Shown: positions 16,566 through 25,363, counted from the first letter of the stretch. The stretch: DNA of 64,000 nucleotides from DASXKD01 sp963703605 (GCA_963703605.1 CAVPFC010000056.1:1-64000); one strand, 5' to 3'. A program made the numbers and translations. Notes: a model not told the origin generated them from the sequence alone.

Positions 16566-16584
16566 GTCCTATCCGTGATAGTAG
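16566..16584 (+). promoter_or_regulatory. Shared promoter element, copy at slipin gene
   Basis: GTCCTATCCGTGATAGTAG, 68 bp before the slipin ATG. The core CTATCCGTG-W-TAGTAG is common to all three copies and faces the same way relative to the downstream gene. That fits a promoter or activator site rather than a neutral palindrome. Confidence 0.65.
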
Positions 16585-16651
16585 AACGGGGCCGGCAATG
16601 TCGGCCGGACCATGCAAGCAGGCGCGCGCCGCCTGAGAGGGGTTGCTGGCA

Positions 16652-17647
16652 ATGATTGCAATCGTCGTGATCATCTTGGTGGTACTTGCCGTGTTCGGTG
16701 TGGTCACCGTGGGCCGTTCGGTGCGGGTGGTGCAGCAGTTCGAGCAGGGTATCGTGTTCCGGTTCGGCAAGATCCAGGCGCCGCCGCGCAGCGCGGGACT
16801 GACGATGATCAGGCCGGTCGGCGACCGCATGCAGAAGGTCAACATGCAGATCGTCGCGATGGCGGTCCCGGCTCAAGACGGCATCACCAAAGACAACGTG
16901 ACCGTCCGGGTGGACGCGGTGGTGTATTTCCGGGTGGTCGATCCGATCAAGGCCACGGTGAACGTGCAGAACTACCTGTTCGCGGTCTCCCAGCAGGCGC
17001 AGACGTCGCTGCGGTCGATCATCGGCCAGTCCGAGATGGACCAGCTGCTCGCCGAGCGGGACTCGGTCAACCGCGAACTGCGCCGCATCATCGATGAGCC
17101 GACCGAAGGCCCGTGGGGCATCCGGGTCGAGCGGGTCGAGATCAAGGACGTCTCGCTGCCCGAGAGCATGAAACGGTCCATGTCCCGGCAGGCCGAGGCG
17201 GAGCGGGAGCGCCGCGCCAGGATCATCACCGCCGACGGCGAGTACCAGGCCTCCAAGCGGCTGGCCGCGGCGGCTAACGTGATGGCCCGCGACCCCGCGG
17301 CGCTGCAGCTGCGGCTGCTGCAAACCGTGGTGGAGGTGGCCGGGGAGAAGAACAGCACGCTGGTCATGCCGGTACCGGTGGAGCTGCTGCGGTTCTTTGA
17401 GAAAATGACGCCCGCCGGGCCAGATGCCGGGTCTTCGGCCTCACTCGCCGACTTCGGCGACGCCGAGGTCGCGGCGGCCGAGGCCGCCATCGAGGGCCAC
17501 CCGGCCGCTGCCGGGCCTGAGGCCATACCGCCGGTGGAGCCGATCGCCATACCGCCGGTCGAGGCGATCAGCATCCCTCCGGTGCAGGCACCGAAGATCA
17601 AGATTCCCGCGATCACCGCGGACGCGAAGCAAGCCGGACGGCCGTAG
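16652..17647 (+). CDS. Slipin / SPFH-domain (stomatin-like) membrane protein
   Basis: 331 residues from the ATG at 16652 (GAGAGGGG 9 nt upstream). One N-terminal membrane anchor (residues ~1-18, IAIVVIILVVLAVFGVVTVG) precedes an SPFH domain: VVQQFEQGIVFRFGKIQ, VNMQIVAMAVPAQDGITKDN, VTVRVDAVVYFRVVDP and IIGQSEMDQLLAERDSVN. A charged helical region follows (SRQAEAERERRARIITADG). The tail has proline-rich repeats (AIPPVEPIAIPPVEAISIPP). Slipins organise membrane microdomains; a NfeD protease partner, often adjacent, is absent. It is divergent from and probably co-regulated with the ABC1 genes. Confidence 0.9.
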   Translation: MIAIVVIILVVLAVFGVVTVGRSVRVVQQFEQGIVFRFGKIQAPPRSAGLTMIRPVGDRMQKVNMQIVAMAVPAQDGITKDNVTVRVDAVVYFRVVDPIKATVNVQNYLFAVSQQAQTSLRSIIGQSEMDQLLAERDSVNRELRRIIDEPTEGPWGIRVERVEIKDVSLPESMKRSMSRQAEAERERRARIITADGEYQASKRLAAAANVMARDPAALQLRLLQTVVEVAGEKNSTLVMPVPVELLRFFEKMTPAGPDAGSSASLADFGDAEVAAAEAAIEGHPAAAGPEAIPPVEPIAIPPVEAISIPPVQAPKIKIPAITADAKQAGRP

Positions 17648-18047
17648 ACGGCCCCTGCAGGGACCTGCCCGGCCGCCTGCGGACAGGGAAGGGGCATCGC
17701 GTGAGCGCCGGATTCAAGAGCGGCTCGCCTGGGGCCAGGCTCGCTACGCTGGGCATTACGCCGCCTACGTATATACCTCGGGGGGCCCGTTGCCACGGAC
17801 ACGCGGGTCACCGAGGTGACCCTGACCGACCGCGAGTGGCAGGCTCTGGAGGCGGCGGCGCCCGGGCATGTGGATCTTGTCCGGCGCCTGTTCTTCGGTG
17901 GGCTGCCGGCTGGCGCTTGTGGTGTCCGGGCCTTTCGGCTCTGTCGGTGCTGGGCGAAAACGGTACGCATGCCTCATAATCCGTGGTAGATCGTTGGCCG
18001 GGCGCCGACTGCTGGCTCTCGCTGACTGGCATCGCAGGAGCGTGAAA
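17648..18047. other. Intergenic with a possible short coding remnant
   Basis: A frame from GTG 17816 to TAG 17989 (57 residues) begins VTLTDREWQALEAAAPGHVD, which looks like real protein, but it lacks a ribosome-binding site and its end is Cys/Arg-rich and unconvincing. It may be the stub of a deleted gene. Confidence 0.3.
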
Positions 18048-18947
18048 GTGGTGCGGCGGGTGCTTGGGGAGGCAGCGACCCCGCTCACGCGCTTGGCGGA
18101 ACTGCCCGGCCGTGGGGTCACGCGGGTGTGGGAGTGCGAGGGCCCGCGCGGCGCTGAGACACTTGTACTGATCCATGGGGTGGCGGTTACGGCCGAGCTG
18201 AACTGGGGGAAGGTCTTCGCGCCGCTGGCCCGTCATTTCCGTGTCGTCGCTGCCGACATGCGGGGCCATGGTGACGGGATCAATGCCGGTTCGCGGTTCC
18301 GGCTTGAAGACTGCGCTGACGATGTAGCCGCGCTGGCCGAGGCCCTCGGTATCCGCAGGTTTGTCGCCGTGGGTTATTCCATGGGCGGCATGGTCGCTCA
18401 GCTGTTGTACAGGCGGCACGCCTCACTGTTGTCGGGTCTGGTGTTGTGCTCGACCGCGGGCAACGTCCGGGAGTCACCCACGGAGATGCTGGCCGCCCTT
18501 GCGCTGCCGACGGCAGCCGCCGCCTTGCGGTGGAATCCGGTTCTGCAGCTGATAAGCGCCGAGGTTCTCGGAATGGCCCTCCTGGGCCACTTTGACGACC
18601 CCGCGACCGTCAGGTGGGCCCGCGCCCAGTTGCGCCGGACCACACTCGGCGCCGCCATCTCGGCTATCCAAGCCGTCTGCGAGTTCACGTCGGACGGCTG
18701 GATCAGCCAGGTCGATGTCCCGGCCGCGGTTGTCGTCACCGCCCAGGACCGCATCGTGCCGGCGAGCCGCCAGCTCAAATTGGCCCGGGCGATCCCGGGC
18801 GCATCGGTCCATGAGATGGACGCCGATCACGGGGTGTGCATCAATGCGCCGCAGTTGTTCGCCCCCGCACTGCTCGAGGCATGCTGGTCGGTAGCGCCCG
18901 GCTCCGGCAACGGCAGCACGCTGGCCCGCCAAGACAGAGGCCATTAG
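18048..18947 (+). CDS. Alpha/beta-hydrolase
   Basis: About 299 residues. The start is set at GTG 18048 (AGGAG 7 nt upstream); GTG 18042 is possible. The frame is open to 17868, but the extra residues do not look like a hydrolase. The oxyanion strand is LVLIHGVAVTAELNWG; the nucleophile elbow is GYSMGGMVAQ (Ser in G-x-S-x-G); the acid is in VTAQDRIVPASR; the His is in MDADHGVCIN. The family includes lipases, esterases and haloperoxidase-like enzymes; the substrate is unknown. It converges on the downstream methyltransferase. Confidence 0.82.
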   Translation: MVRRVLGEAATPLTRLAELPGRGVTRVWECEGPRGAETLVLIHGVAVTAELNWGKVFAPLARHFRVVAADMRGHGDGINAGSRFRLEDCADDVAALAEALGIRRFVAVGYSMGGMVAQLLYRRHASLLSGLVLCSTAGNVRESPTEMLAALALPTAAAALRWNPVLQLISAEVLGMALLGHFDDPATVRWARAQLRRTTLGAAISAIQAVCEFTSDGWISQVDVPAAVVVTAQDRIVPASRQLKLARAIPGASVHEMDADHGVCINAPQLFAPALLEACWSVAPGSGNGSTLARQDRGH

Positions 18948-19005
18948 CCCTCGCTACCACTGCCCTGAGACGCCCAGAAGCCGGCCCGCCGGGCCCGGTG
19001 CGCCG

Positions 19006-19677
19006 CTAGGCCGGCGGCCGCGGCGGCGCCCTGCCGGTCACGATATACCCGCTGCCGAACGCCATCTCACGGACATGGACGCCCTCGATCAACTGCTCAA
19101 GAAGATTCCACGGCCGGTCGAACCCTTCGAAGCTTCGCACATAGGGAGCATGGAGCATTCTCACTTGCATGTTCACGGCCACCATGACCGCCGCGGCCCA
19201 CTTGCCGCCGCCAGCGGCCACCCATGCTCCGGGACGCAGATTGCTCATGACGTTCCGTAGCGCATCCGGGGACTGCAGGATGTCGTGGACGGCACAGAAG
19301 ACAGCGGCGTCCGCGGTGACCGCGATCTCCGCATCCTCAGCCCGCGACTGCACCACCGTGACGTTACGCCAGCCTTCCTCCGCGATGTGCTCGCGCGCCA
19401 CCGTCGCCATCTCGGGCGACTCCTCGATGCCGACGACACCGCCCTGTGCGCCCGCCTTTTCCCGCAGCAAGCCGAAGCACAGCCCTGTCCCACACCCCAC
19501 ATCGAGAACCATCTGCCCAGGACGGACCGGTAGCGCCTCCACGATCGCCTGGCGGTAGTGCTGGAACGCGCTGGTATCCCGGTTGTAGGAGCGGGCATGC
19601 TCGCTGTAGGCCGGCATCCGCGCTGCCCGGCCGGCGGGCGGATGCGCGGGCGGTTCGGAAGTACGTGACTTGCTCAT
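19006..19677 (-). CDS. Class I SAM-dependent methyltransferase
   Basis: 223 residues from the ATG at 19677 (AAGGG just upstream; the frame is open to 19827). Motif I is MVLDVGCGTGLCFGLL, the acidic loop is VVGIEESPEMA, then AAVFCAVHDILQSPDALRN. The N-terminus (YSEHARSYNRDTSAFQHYR) is typical of UbiE-like methyltransferases. The AT-rich 150-bp upstream region contains repeated AACTAGCAAT and a 25-bp element that recurs near 30.8 kb. Confidence 0.82.
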   Translation of the reverse strand: MSKSRTSEPPAHPPAGRAARMPAYSEHARSYNRDTSAFQHYRQAIVEALPVRPGQMVLDVGCGTGLCFGLLREKAGAQGGVVGIEESPEMATVAREHIAEEGWRNVTVVQSRAEDAEIAVTADAAVFCAVHDILQSPDALRNVMSNLRPGAWVAAGGGKWAAAVMVAVNMQVRMLHAPYVRSFEGFDRPWNLLEQLIEGVHVREMAFGSGYIVTGRAPPRPPA

Positions 19678-19818
19678 GACCCTTCGCCCCGCCTTCAGGC
19701 GGAGCAGCACCTCCTGCCCTACCCTCGGTGCGCCACCCGTAACAGGAACTCGCACGGACCCTACCTCCCGGCCATCCGGGTCCCCGGTACCTGCCCTGAG
19801 CTGCTTCAGAAAGCTAAT

Positions 19819-19847
19819 AACTAGCAATTAAAAACTAGCAATATATT
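19819..19847. promoter_or_regulatory. AT-rich element with direct repeats AACTAGCAAT
   Basis: AACTAGCAAT occurs at 19819-19828 and 19833-19842, 14 bp apart. Positions 19823-19847 match 30800-30824 (other strand) at 24 of 25 bases. Such an AT-rich island in ~70% GC DNA upstream of a gene is a likely operator or promoter. Confidence 0.55.
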
Positions 19848-20038
19848 TCAAGAAATTGCGGTACTATCGCAAGCGTGCTCCCCGGTCATCGCGGGCCGGT
19901 GAACGGCCTCTCGTTATTGCGGTTCGTCCAGCACGTCGGAGGCTGGACGGCGCGGAGACCGGCAGCCCGTAGCCGTGACCTCGGGTGTGGGGCAGCCAGC
20001 CGCTGCGGATTGCTTCGTGCGGGGCGGGTCCGTCTGTT

Positions 20039-20494
20039 TCATACCCCCACAGTCCCCTCGTCCGGGGAAGCTTGGCGGAGGCGGCGGCCGGTGATCCGCT
20101 TGGGGATGATCCCGATCGCGTGCTCTCTCACTCCGCCCGGCCATGGCTCCACGCCCGAGTCGATGATTGAGGCCTGCTCGGCTGCTGAGGTCATGTTGTG
20201 CGCGGGGCCCTGGATGAGAACACTCCACCCTTCGCGGGCTGCCGGGTCGATGTCGTCGACCTCAAACGCGACCTGGTACTCGGCATGAGCTATCCCGGTC
20301 TGAAGGTCCTCGCCTGTCGGGCTGTCCTGTGCAGTGCGGAACACGATCGTGCCGTCATGCACCTTGTAGTTGACGGGGAACACGGTCAGGCCGTACCGGC
20401 CCGTGTATGCAAGCCTTCCGATGCCGCCGGGCGAGATCAGCCGCAGGCACGTTGCCTCGTCCAGCTGTTCGAGCGAACTCACCGTTCCTGTCAT
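20039..20494 (-). CDS. Pyridoxamine 5'-phosphate oxidase-like FMN/F420-binding split-barrel protein
   Basis: 151 residues; AAGGAG lies 8 nt before the ATG. Split-barrel features include LDEATCLRLISPGGIGRLAY, LTVFPVNYKVHDGTIVFRT and YQVAFEVDDIDPAAREGWSV. Proteins of this small class bind FMN or F420 and are common members of DosR-type regulons. It lies directly downstream of a broken acyl-CoA synthetase and two stress genes on the same strand, probably one operon. Confidence 0.85.
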   Translation of the reverse strand: MTGTVSSLEQLDEATCLRLISPGGIGRLAYTGRYGLTVFPVNYKVHDGTIVFRTAQDSPTGEDLQTGIAHAEYQVAFEVDDIDPAAREGWSVLIQGPAHNMTSAAEQASIIDSGVEPWPGGVREHAIGIIPKRITGRRLRQASPDEGTVGV

Positions 20495-20528
20495 TTCTTA
20501 TTCTCCTTAATCTGAGTGGGTCGTGGCG

Positions 20529-20942
20529 TCAGCGAAGCCGCCGCAGGAATGGGTCCCCTGGGCGTGCCGGGACGACCCGGATGCGGGCGTCCACGGCGTG
20601 GACGCCGTCTTGGGTGGCGATGACCGGGTTGAGGTCTAGTTCGGCTACCTCGTGGACCTCTTGCTCGCCGTGCAGGCCGAGCTTGACCGCGCCAGCTTCG
20701 GTCTTGTGTACCAGGCCTTCCGCCTCGGCCTTGAGCACCACCGGGCCGCCCAGGGTAGCGGCGGCACGGACAGCTTCCTGCTCATCCGTGACATGCCGGG
20801 TGGGCACCAGCGGGATCTGGTAGCAGGTGAGCAGTTCGCTGACCGCGGCCGGGGGCAGCCACTTGCCGTCTGTCAGCAGCGCGTAGACCTGGGCGCTGGC
20901 CCACGCCTGCTGACTGGCGTCCGCGGCGGCCGTGTTGCTGTC
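20529..20942 (-). pseudogene. Remnant of NDP-forming acyl-CoA/acetyl-CoA synthetase (ATP-grasp part)
   Basis: The frame carries LLTDGKWLPPAAVSELLTCY, GGPVVLKAEAEGLVHKTEAG and then jumps to AELDLNPVIATQDGVHAVDA. These are the beginning and end of the ATP-grasp module of ADP-forming acyl-CoA synthetases. About 100 residues between LHGEQEV and HEVAELDLN are missing, and the CoA-binding and ligase domains (over 500 residues) are absent. Its 5' end is fused into the DUF1918 gene in another frame. A deletion derivative without activity. Confidence 0.75.
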
Positions 20943-21145
20943 GATTCCTTTGGCTCGCGGCTTGAACTGGTGTGTTGCGCTGCGGGAATGATGCGGGCGT
21001 ACTGGTCGGGTTGCACCATGGCGATGTGGCCGTCGTTCAGCCACTTGATGATGTAGGGCGGCGAGCCGTCCTCGGCAGGGACCCCGATCACCATGCCTAT
21101 CCGGTCCGTTCCGACGAGCAGATGGTCGCCGACCTGAGCACGCAT
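20873..21145 (-). CDS. DUF1918 protein with run-on tail
   Basis: Start at ATG 21145 (GTG 21154 possible). Residues 1-~53 are a full DUF1918 domain (MRAQVGDHLLVGTDRIGMVI, SPPYIIKWLNDGHIAMVQP), a small SH3-like barrel found in actinobacterial stress operons. After IIPAAQ the frame continues ~35 Arg/Pro/Ser-rich residues over the acyl-CoA synthetase remnant, so the natural stop was probably lost in the same deletion. The core domain could still fold. It follows the USP gene after a 2-bp gap. Confidence 0.75.
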   Translation of the reverse strand: MRAQVGDHLLVGTDRIGMVIGVPAEDGSPPYIIKWLNDGHIAMVQPDQYARIIPAAQHTSSSREPKESTATRPPRTPVSRRGPAPRSTRC

Positions 21146-21147
21146 GG

Positions 21148-21741
21148 CTACCACCTCACCGCTCTGGTCACCGGCCCGGGCGGCTTGGCCTTGCTACTCG
21201 CGGGGGCCCCTTGAGCTGACTCCTGCCCGAGCGGCCCGGCCGTGATAACGGAGACCTGCCCGGGCAGTTGGCCGACGCAATAGGCGCTGACCGAGCCGTG
21301 CATGGCCCGTTTCAGGCCATGGCCGGGCGCGGTTCCCACGACGAGCATGTCGCTGGCTGAGGCGAGCTGGATCAGCACCGGGCCTGGGCTGCCCTCCGGC
21401 GTCTCGATGGTCACGTCAATATCGCCGGGGACGCCACCGACGGCGGTACGGAATGCCTGCCTGACGAGCCTCACGGCTGCCTGGCGCGCCTCGGCTCCGG
21501 CGAAGGCCAGGACCACGTGCCCGTGACCGTCGCCATGACGGCGCAGGCCGCCATGCCGTGGCAGGCCAAGCGCCCATACCCGGACGGCCACCAGCGGCGC
21601 GTTCGCCGACCGGGCAAGCTCGACCGCCCAGCGCAGGGCCAGCAGGCCACCTGGTGAGTCATCGACACCCACAATGACCCTTCCTCCTGCACCCAGCGCG
21701 GCTTGCTCCTGCCGGACGCCGGACGCCAGCATGGCTGTCAT
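21148..21741 (-). CDS. Universal stress protein (UspA family)
   Basis: 197 residues from ATG 21741 (AGGAGG 9 nt upstream). One USP domain: N-terminal strand VIVGVDDSPGGLLALRWAVE and a nucleotide-loop region MLVVGTAPGHGLKRAMHGSV. That loop is close to but not exactly the G-2x-G-9x-G-S/T ATP-binding pattern, so ATP binding is uncertain. A His/Arg-rich insertion (HGGLRRHGDGHGHVV) and a ~25-residue Pro/Ala tail are unusual. First gene of the probable stress operon USP-DUF1918-(synthetase remnant)-split barrel. Confidence 0.85.
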   Translation of the reverse strand: MTAMLASGVRQEQAALGAGGRVIVGVDDSPGGLLALRWAVELARSANAPLVAVRVWALGLPRHGGLRRHGDGHGHVVLAFAGAEARQAAVRLVRQAFRTAVGGVPGDIDVTIETPEGSPGPVLIQLASASDMLVVGTAPGHGLKRAMHGSVSAYCVGQLPGQVSVITAGPLGQESAQGAPASSKAKPPGPVTRAVRW

Positions 21742-22097
21742 CACCTGTCACCTCCTGCCGTCGTCCCTTACCTCAGTGTGGTTGGCTGCCGGGAAGGGCA
21801 GCAGAGGCGATGCGCCCCGCATTTGAGGACCTTCGGCCCGTCTGGGACGCTACGAGCGCGGTAATCGGGGCACCAGGGTCAGATCAGGAACTGGGGTACT
21901 GTCCCACCCGTACTGTCCGCCGCAGGGGTCCCGCCAATGACGGACCTCGGGCCCGGACCGCGGGGACAAGCAGCATCGACGGCCAGTGCCGAACGTCACG
22001 TCTTTGGTCCGGTCGGGGTGCCCGCGGTGTGGTCGAGCCGTAGTGAACCGTCCGGGGAATGGGCTACCGGCTGCGCCACGAGTGACAGGGGTGAGGG
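21742..22097. other. Intergenic between divergent USP operon and sensor-kinase remnant
   Basis: No gene seen. It should contain the USP promoter; a single GGGAC half-site (AAGGGACGACGG on the minus strand, ~21765) lies 25 bp before the USP start, but no full DosR-type palindrome. Confidence 0.45.
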
Positions 22098-22502
22098 ATG
22101 TCGATCCGCCTGCGCGTAGCGGTGGTATTCGCGCTCGCCCTGGCGATCGCGTTCACCCTCGGCGGCTGGCTCTTCCACAGCCAGCTTTCGGCCGCGATGC
22201 TGAGGTCGACGGACGCGGCCCTGGCCGCCCGGCTCAGCCAGGCCGCGCGATACTCAGAGGACGATGGCGGGCAGGCCCTCACACCGGGCACGCTGGCGCC
22301 TGGTGAATACATCGTCCAGATCGTCGGCCCGTCCGGTCAGGTAAAGCACTCCAGCGCGGGAACGAGGCCGCTGCTCACCGCCGCCGAGCTGAATCAGGCT
22401 CGCCACGGGGAGGTCAAGCTGACCCGGACCCTCGAGGGCGAGCCGGAACGGGTGCTCGCCGGGCCCTTCGGCGAGGGGCGCGGTCCATCGACGGCTAAGT
22501 GA
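22098..22502 (+). pseudogene. Truncated sensor histidine kinase (N-terminal sensor only)
   Basis: 134 residues from ATG 22098 (GTGAGGG upstream). They comprise a TM helix (VVFALALAIAFTLGGWLF), an extracytoplasmic sensor segment (AALAARLSQAARYSEDDGG, GEYIVQIVGPSGQVKHSSAG) and a few residues more, then a stop. The second TM helix, HAMP, HisKA and HATPase domains are all missing, as is a partner regulator. Remnant of an OmpR-type two-component system kinase. Confidence 0.65.
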
Positions 22503-22553
22503 GTTACGGGGGTGCCTCATGCCAGGTGGCGGGAGTGCGCACGACGCACGACG

Positions 22554-22582
22554 AAGCGCCCCCCGCGGGACGGGGGGCGCTT
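22554..22582. terminator. Strong hairpin terminator
   Basis: AAGCGCCCCCC-GCGGGAC-GGGGGGCGCTT, a perfect 11-bp stem, 15 bp beyond the stop of the minus-strand membrane protein and 52 bp beyond the plus-strand kinase remnant. Probably bidirectional. Confidence 0.75.
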
Positions 22583-22596
22583 GGTCTGGCTGCGGG

Positions 22597-23187
22597 TCAG
22601 GCGTTCACCGCGACCTTGGTGGCCACCTTCGGGAAGATCTCCATTTCCGGAGTGGTCCGGCGCAGGTGCCAGATCCCGAACCCGGAGAGGATCAGGAACA
22701 GGCCCGCGGCGCAGAAGGCCACGATCGCCGCGATCAGCGCGATCTGCCCCACCTGCCACCAGCCGTAGGCGTTGAGCAGCAGCCCGCGCAGCGTCTGACC
22801 GCGGAACACGGTCTGGACCTGCCCTGCCAGTGCGGCGTTGTTCGGCTGCGCCAGCGACGCGGCGGACAGCTGGTCGTAGGTCTTTCCACCGCCGATCTTG
22901 ACCAGGTGCACGGCGATGAAGTGGTCAGCCCAGGTCTCGGCCTGCGTGCCGGTGGTCATCAGCTGGCCGGCGTACTGCTTCATGGCCGTGGCGTCGGAAG
23001 CCGGCAGCGCCTTGATCTCGGGGCTGTTCGCCGCGGGGAAAACGATCTTCTGGGCGGCTAGCTGGTTGTGCACCTCGTTGCTGACAACGGAGTGACCCCA
23101 TAGCAGCAGCCCGCCGCCGACCGCCATCACGACCGCGAGCACCAAGCCCGCGATGGTCGCCACCGCGTCGAATTTCCTTCTGCGCAT
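22597..23187 (-). CDS. Conserved two-TM membrane protein of actinobacterial stress loci
   Basis: 196 residues from ATG 23187 (AAGGAGG 7 nt upstream), shorter than the open frame to 23733. TM1 is residues ~9-31 (AGLVLAVVMAVGGGLLLWGH), then a ~110-residue extracytoplasmic part (QKIVFPAANSPE, YAGQLMTTGTQAETWADHF, QPNNAALAGQVQTVFRGQTL), TM2 ~145-172 and a short tail. Homologues are sometimes mislabelled LigA aromatic-ring dioxygenase; no dioxygenase residues are present. Function unknown. Position beside the DosS/DosR pair suggests a hypoxia or stress role. Confidence 0.8.
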   Translation of the reverse strand: MRRRKFDAVATIAGLVLAVVMAVGGGLLLWGHSVVSNEVHNQLAAQKIVFPAANSPEIKALPASDATAMKQYAGQLMTTGTQAETWADHFIAVHLVKIGGGKTYDQLSAASLAQPNNAALAGQVQTVFRGQTLRGLLLNAYGWWQVGQIALIAAIVAFCAAGLFLILSGFGIWHLRRTTPEMEIFPKVATKVAVNA

Positions 23188-23355
23188 TTTGGTGCCTCCT
23201 TGCATCTCCAGGCCCTGTGGCCCGGCCTCAGATCTTTGAGCTGCCCCCAGCGTCGCTCGGGCCGGGCCGGCGCAGCAGGACCGCACGTCCTCAGCCCGCG
23301 GGACCTCCGGCCCTACGTGGCCGGGACGCTCTGCCTCGCCCAGCAGAACAGCGTG

Positions 23356-23481
23356 TTCGCGCTGCACGCGGCGGGGCGGACCCAGGTCATCTACGAGACC
23401 CGTTCGCTGGACGGGGTCAACGAGGCGATCGCCGAGGTTCTCGGCGGCAAGGCCAAGGCACGGCTGGTCCTGCAGCCGTAG
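23356..23481 (+). pseudogene. C-terminal stub of a zinc-dependent alcohol dehydrogenase
   Basis: The last ~42 residues (FALHAAGRTQVIYETRSLD, VNEAIAEVLGGKAKARLVLQ) match the C-terminal end of AdhP/quinone-oxidoreductase-type medium-chain dehydrogenases. The preceding ~300 residues, including the zinc and NAD sites, are gone. Upstream in-frame sequence to 23200 is not dehydrogenase. Its terminator survives. Confidence 0.7.
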
Positions 23482-23505
23482 TAGCCGGTAGCGCAGCCGA
23501 ATCGA

Positions 23506-23534
23506 ACGGCCGGGCGGACATTCCGCCCGGCCGT
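23506..23534 (+). terminator. Hairpin terminator after alcohol dehydrogenase stub
   Basis: ACGGCCGGGCGG-ACATT-CCGCCCGGCCGT, a perfect 12-bp stem, 25 bp after the stub's stop and before the sensor-kinase gene. Confidence 0.75.
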
Positions 23535-23586
23535 CCGCTCGCGTACGATCATGGCGTGGTACGCCTCGATCCCGGGGGAGTAACAG

Positions 23587-25308
23587 GTGACCAACCAGAC
23601 CCCGCGCCCGCTGTTGCCTCACCTGCGGCTCGATGACCTGCTCGCCGAACTCCAATCGCGGTTCCAGACCGTCCTCGACACCAGGGACCGGACGCACGCG
23701 CTCCTCGAGGCCGTAGTCGCCATCGGCGGTCACCTGGAACTGGAGGTCGTGCTCCGGCGGATCGTCGAGGTAGCTGTCGAGCTGGTCTCCGCCCGCTACG
23801 GCGCGCTCGGCGTCGTCGGCGAGAGCGGCCGGCTGGTCGAGTTCGTCCCGGTCGGCTTGGACGAGTCACAGATCGCGGCGATTGACCACTGGCCTGAGGG
23901 CCGCGGCCTGCTGGGCAAGCTGATCTCCGACCCGCGCCCGCTCCGTCTGCCCGATATCGCCGCCCACCCCGATTCGAGCGGACTCCCCGACGGCCACCCG
24001 CCCATGCGCTCCTTCCTCGGGGTGCCGGTGCGGATCCGGGACGAGGTCTACGGCAATCTCTACCTGACCGAGAAGCAGGGCGGTACTGACTTCGACGGGG
24101 AGGACGAAGCCCTGGCCAAGGCGCTGGCCGCCGCCGCCGGGGTGGCCATCGAGAACGCCCGGCTGTACGCGGAGGCACGCCGGCAGCAGCAATGGCTGCG
24201 CGCCAACGCCGAGGTGACCCAGCGGCTGCTGTCTGAGGCCGCGCCAGCTGAGGTGCTCGCACTGGTAACGCAGCACGCGCTGGAGATATCCGGCGCCGAC
24301 CTGGTGGCGCTCGCCCTGCCGGCCGGCAACCGGGAACAGCTCGTGATCGAGCACGCCAGCGGCCAGGGAGCCGCCGACGCACTCGGCCTGGCGCTGCCAA
24401 CCCAGGGGTCGGCCTCGGGGATCGTAATGGCCACCGGCAAGCCGCTGGCCGTGGAGAACTTCAGCACCGACCCACGGGTGGCGGCCATGGCCCGCCAGCA
24501 TATGGCGCTTGGGCCCGCGGTCCTATTTCCGCTGGGCCCGGCGGGGGACGTGCGCGGGGTGCTGACCGCCGGCCGACACCAGGGTGCGCTGCCGCTGTCG
24601 CCGGCCGCGGTGGAGATGGTGACTACGTTCGCGGCGCAGGCGGGCATCGGGCTCGAGCTTGCTGAGCACCGCCGGGACGTGCAGCGGCTCGCGCTGTTCG
24701 AGGACCGTGACCGGATCGCCCGCGACCTGCACGATCTGGTGATCCAGCGGCTGTTCGCGACCGGCATGTCGCTGCAGGGGGCCACGGCGCTGATGCGCGA
24801 CCCGGAGGGTGTGCGCCGCGTGGAGCAGGCGGTTGACGCGCTGGACGAGACGATCAGGGACATCCGGTCGGCGATCTTCTCGCTCCAGTCCCGCGGCCAG
24901 GACGAGCCGCTGGGCGTGCGGGGCCGGATCCTGGCGGTGGTGGAGGAGATGACCGCCCCGCTGGGCTTCGCCCCCGCGCTGCGGATGGCCGGGCCGATCG
25001 ACACGCAGATACCCGGCCACGTCGCGGATCAGCTGCTGGCCGCGCTGCGCGAGGCGCTGGCGAACGTCGCCAAGCACGCTGAGGCGAGCCGGGTTGATGT
25101 CGCCGTCGAGGCCGGGCCCGATCTGGTCCTGGTGGTCCGGGACAACGGCGTGGGCCTGGCCGAGACCACGCGCCGCAGCGGGCTCGCCAACCTCGCCGAC
25201 CGGGCCGGCGAACTCGGCGGGACGCTGCGCACGGCCGCCGCAGCAGGTGGCGGCACCGAGCTGGAATGGCGGGCACCGCTCACGGCCGACAGCCCGGCCA
25301 GCGCCTGA
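23587..25308 (+). CDS. devS: DosS/DevS-type tandem-GAF heme sensor histidine kinase
   Basis: 573 residues. GAF-A spans ~55-190, GAF-B ~220-360, HisKA_3 ~370-440, HATPase ~470-565. The match to Mycobacterium tuberculosis DosS is close throughout. H137 in GHPPM aligns with the DosS heme proximal His149, and Y159 in GNLYLTEK aligns with distal Tyr171, so gas/redox sensing through heme is likely. The phospho-acceptor is H382 in RIARDLHDLVIQRLFATG. ATP-site boxes are ALREALANVAKHAEAS, DNGVGL and SGLANLADRAGELGG. No TM helix: cytoplasmic. The partner is the convergent NarL-type regulator 55 bp downstream. Confidence 0.93.
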   Translation: MTNQTPRPLLPHLRLDDLLAELQSRFQTVLDTRDRTHALLEAVVAIGGHLELEVVLRRIVEVAVELVSARYGALGVVGESGRLVEFVPVGLDESQIAAIDHWPEGRGLLGKLISDPRPLRLPDIAAHPDSSGLPDGHPPMRSFLGVPVRIRDEVYGNLYLTEKQGGTDFDGEDEALAKALAAAAGVAIENARLYAEARRQQQWLRANAEVTQRLLSEAAPAEVLALVTQHALEISGADLVALALPAGNREQLVIEHASGQGAADALGLALPTQGSASGIVMATGKPLAVENFSTDPRVAAMARQHMALGPAVLFPLGPAGDVRGVLTAGRHQGALPLSPAAVEMVTTFAAQAGIGLELAEHRRDVQRLALFEDRDRIARDLHDLVIQRLFATGMSLQGATALMRDPEGVRRVEQAVDALDETIRDIRSAIFSLQSRGQDEPLGVRGRILAVVEEMTAPLGFAPALRMAGPIDTQIPGHVADQLLAALREALANVAKHAEASRVDVAVEAGPDLVLVVRDNGVGLAETTRRSGLANLADRAGELGGTLRTAAAAGGGTELEWRAPLTADSPASA

Positions 25309-25363
25309 CCCGCCCGGGCCCGGCCAGCGCCTCGCCGACCCCGGGACCCATCGGCTGGCGCAC

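Noticed and set aside
17816..17989. 57-codon ORF starting VTLTDREWQALEAA
   Set aside because: The first 30 residues look real but there is no start signal and the end degenerates; kept only as a note in the intergenic entry.
21755..21775. DosR box before the USP gene
   Set aside because: Only a single GGGAC half-site; the second half is absent.
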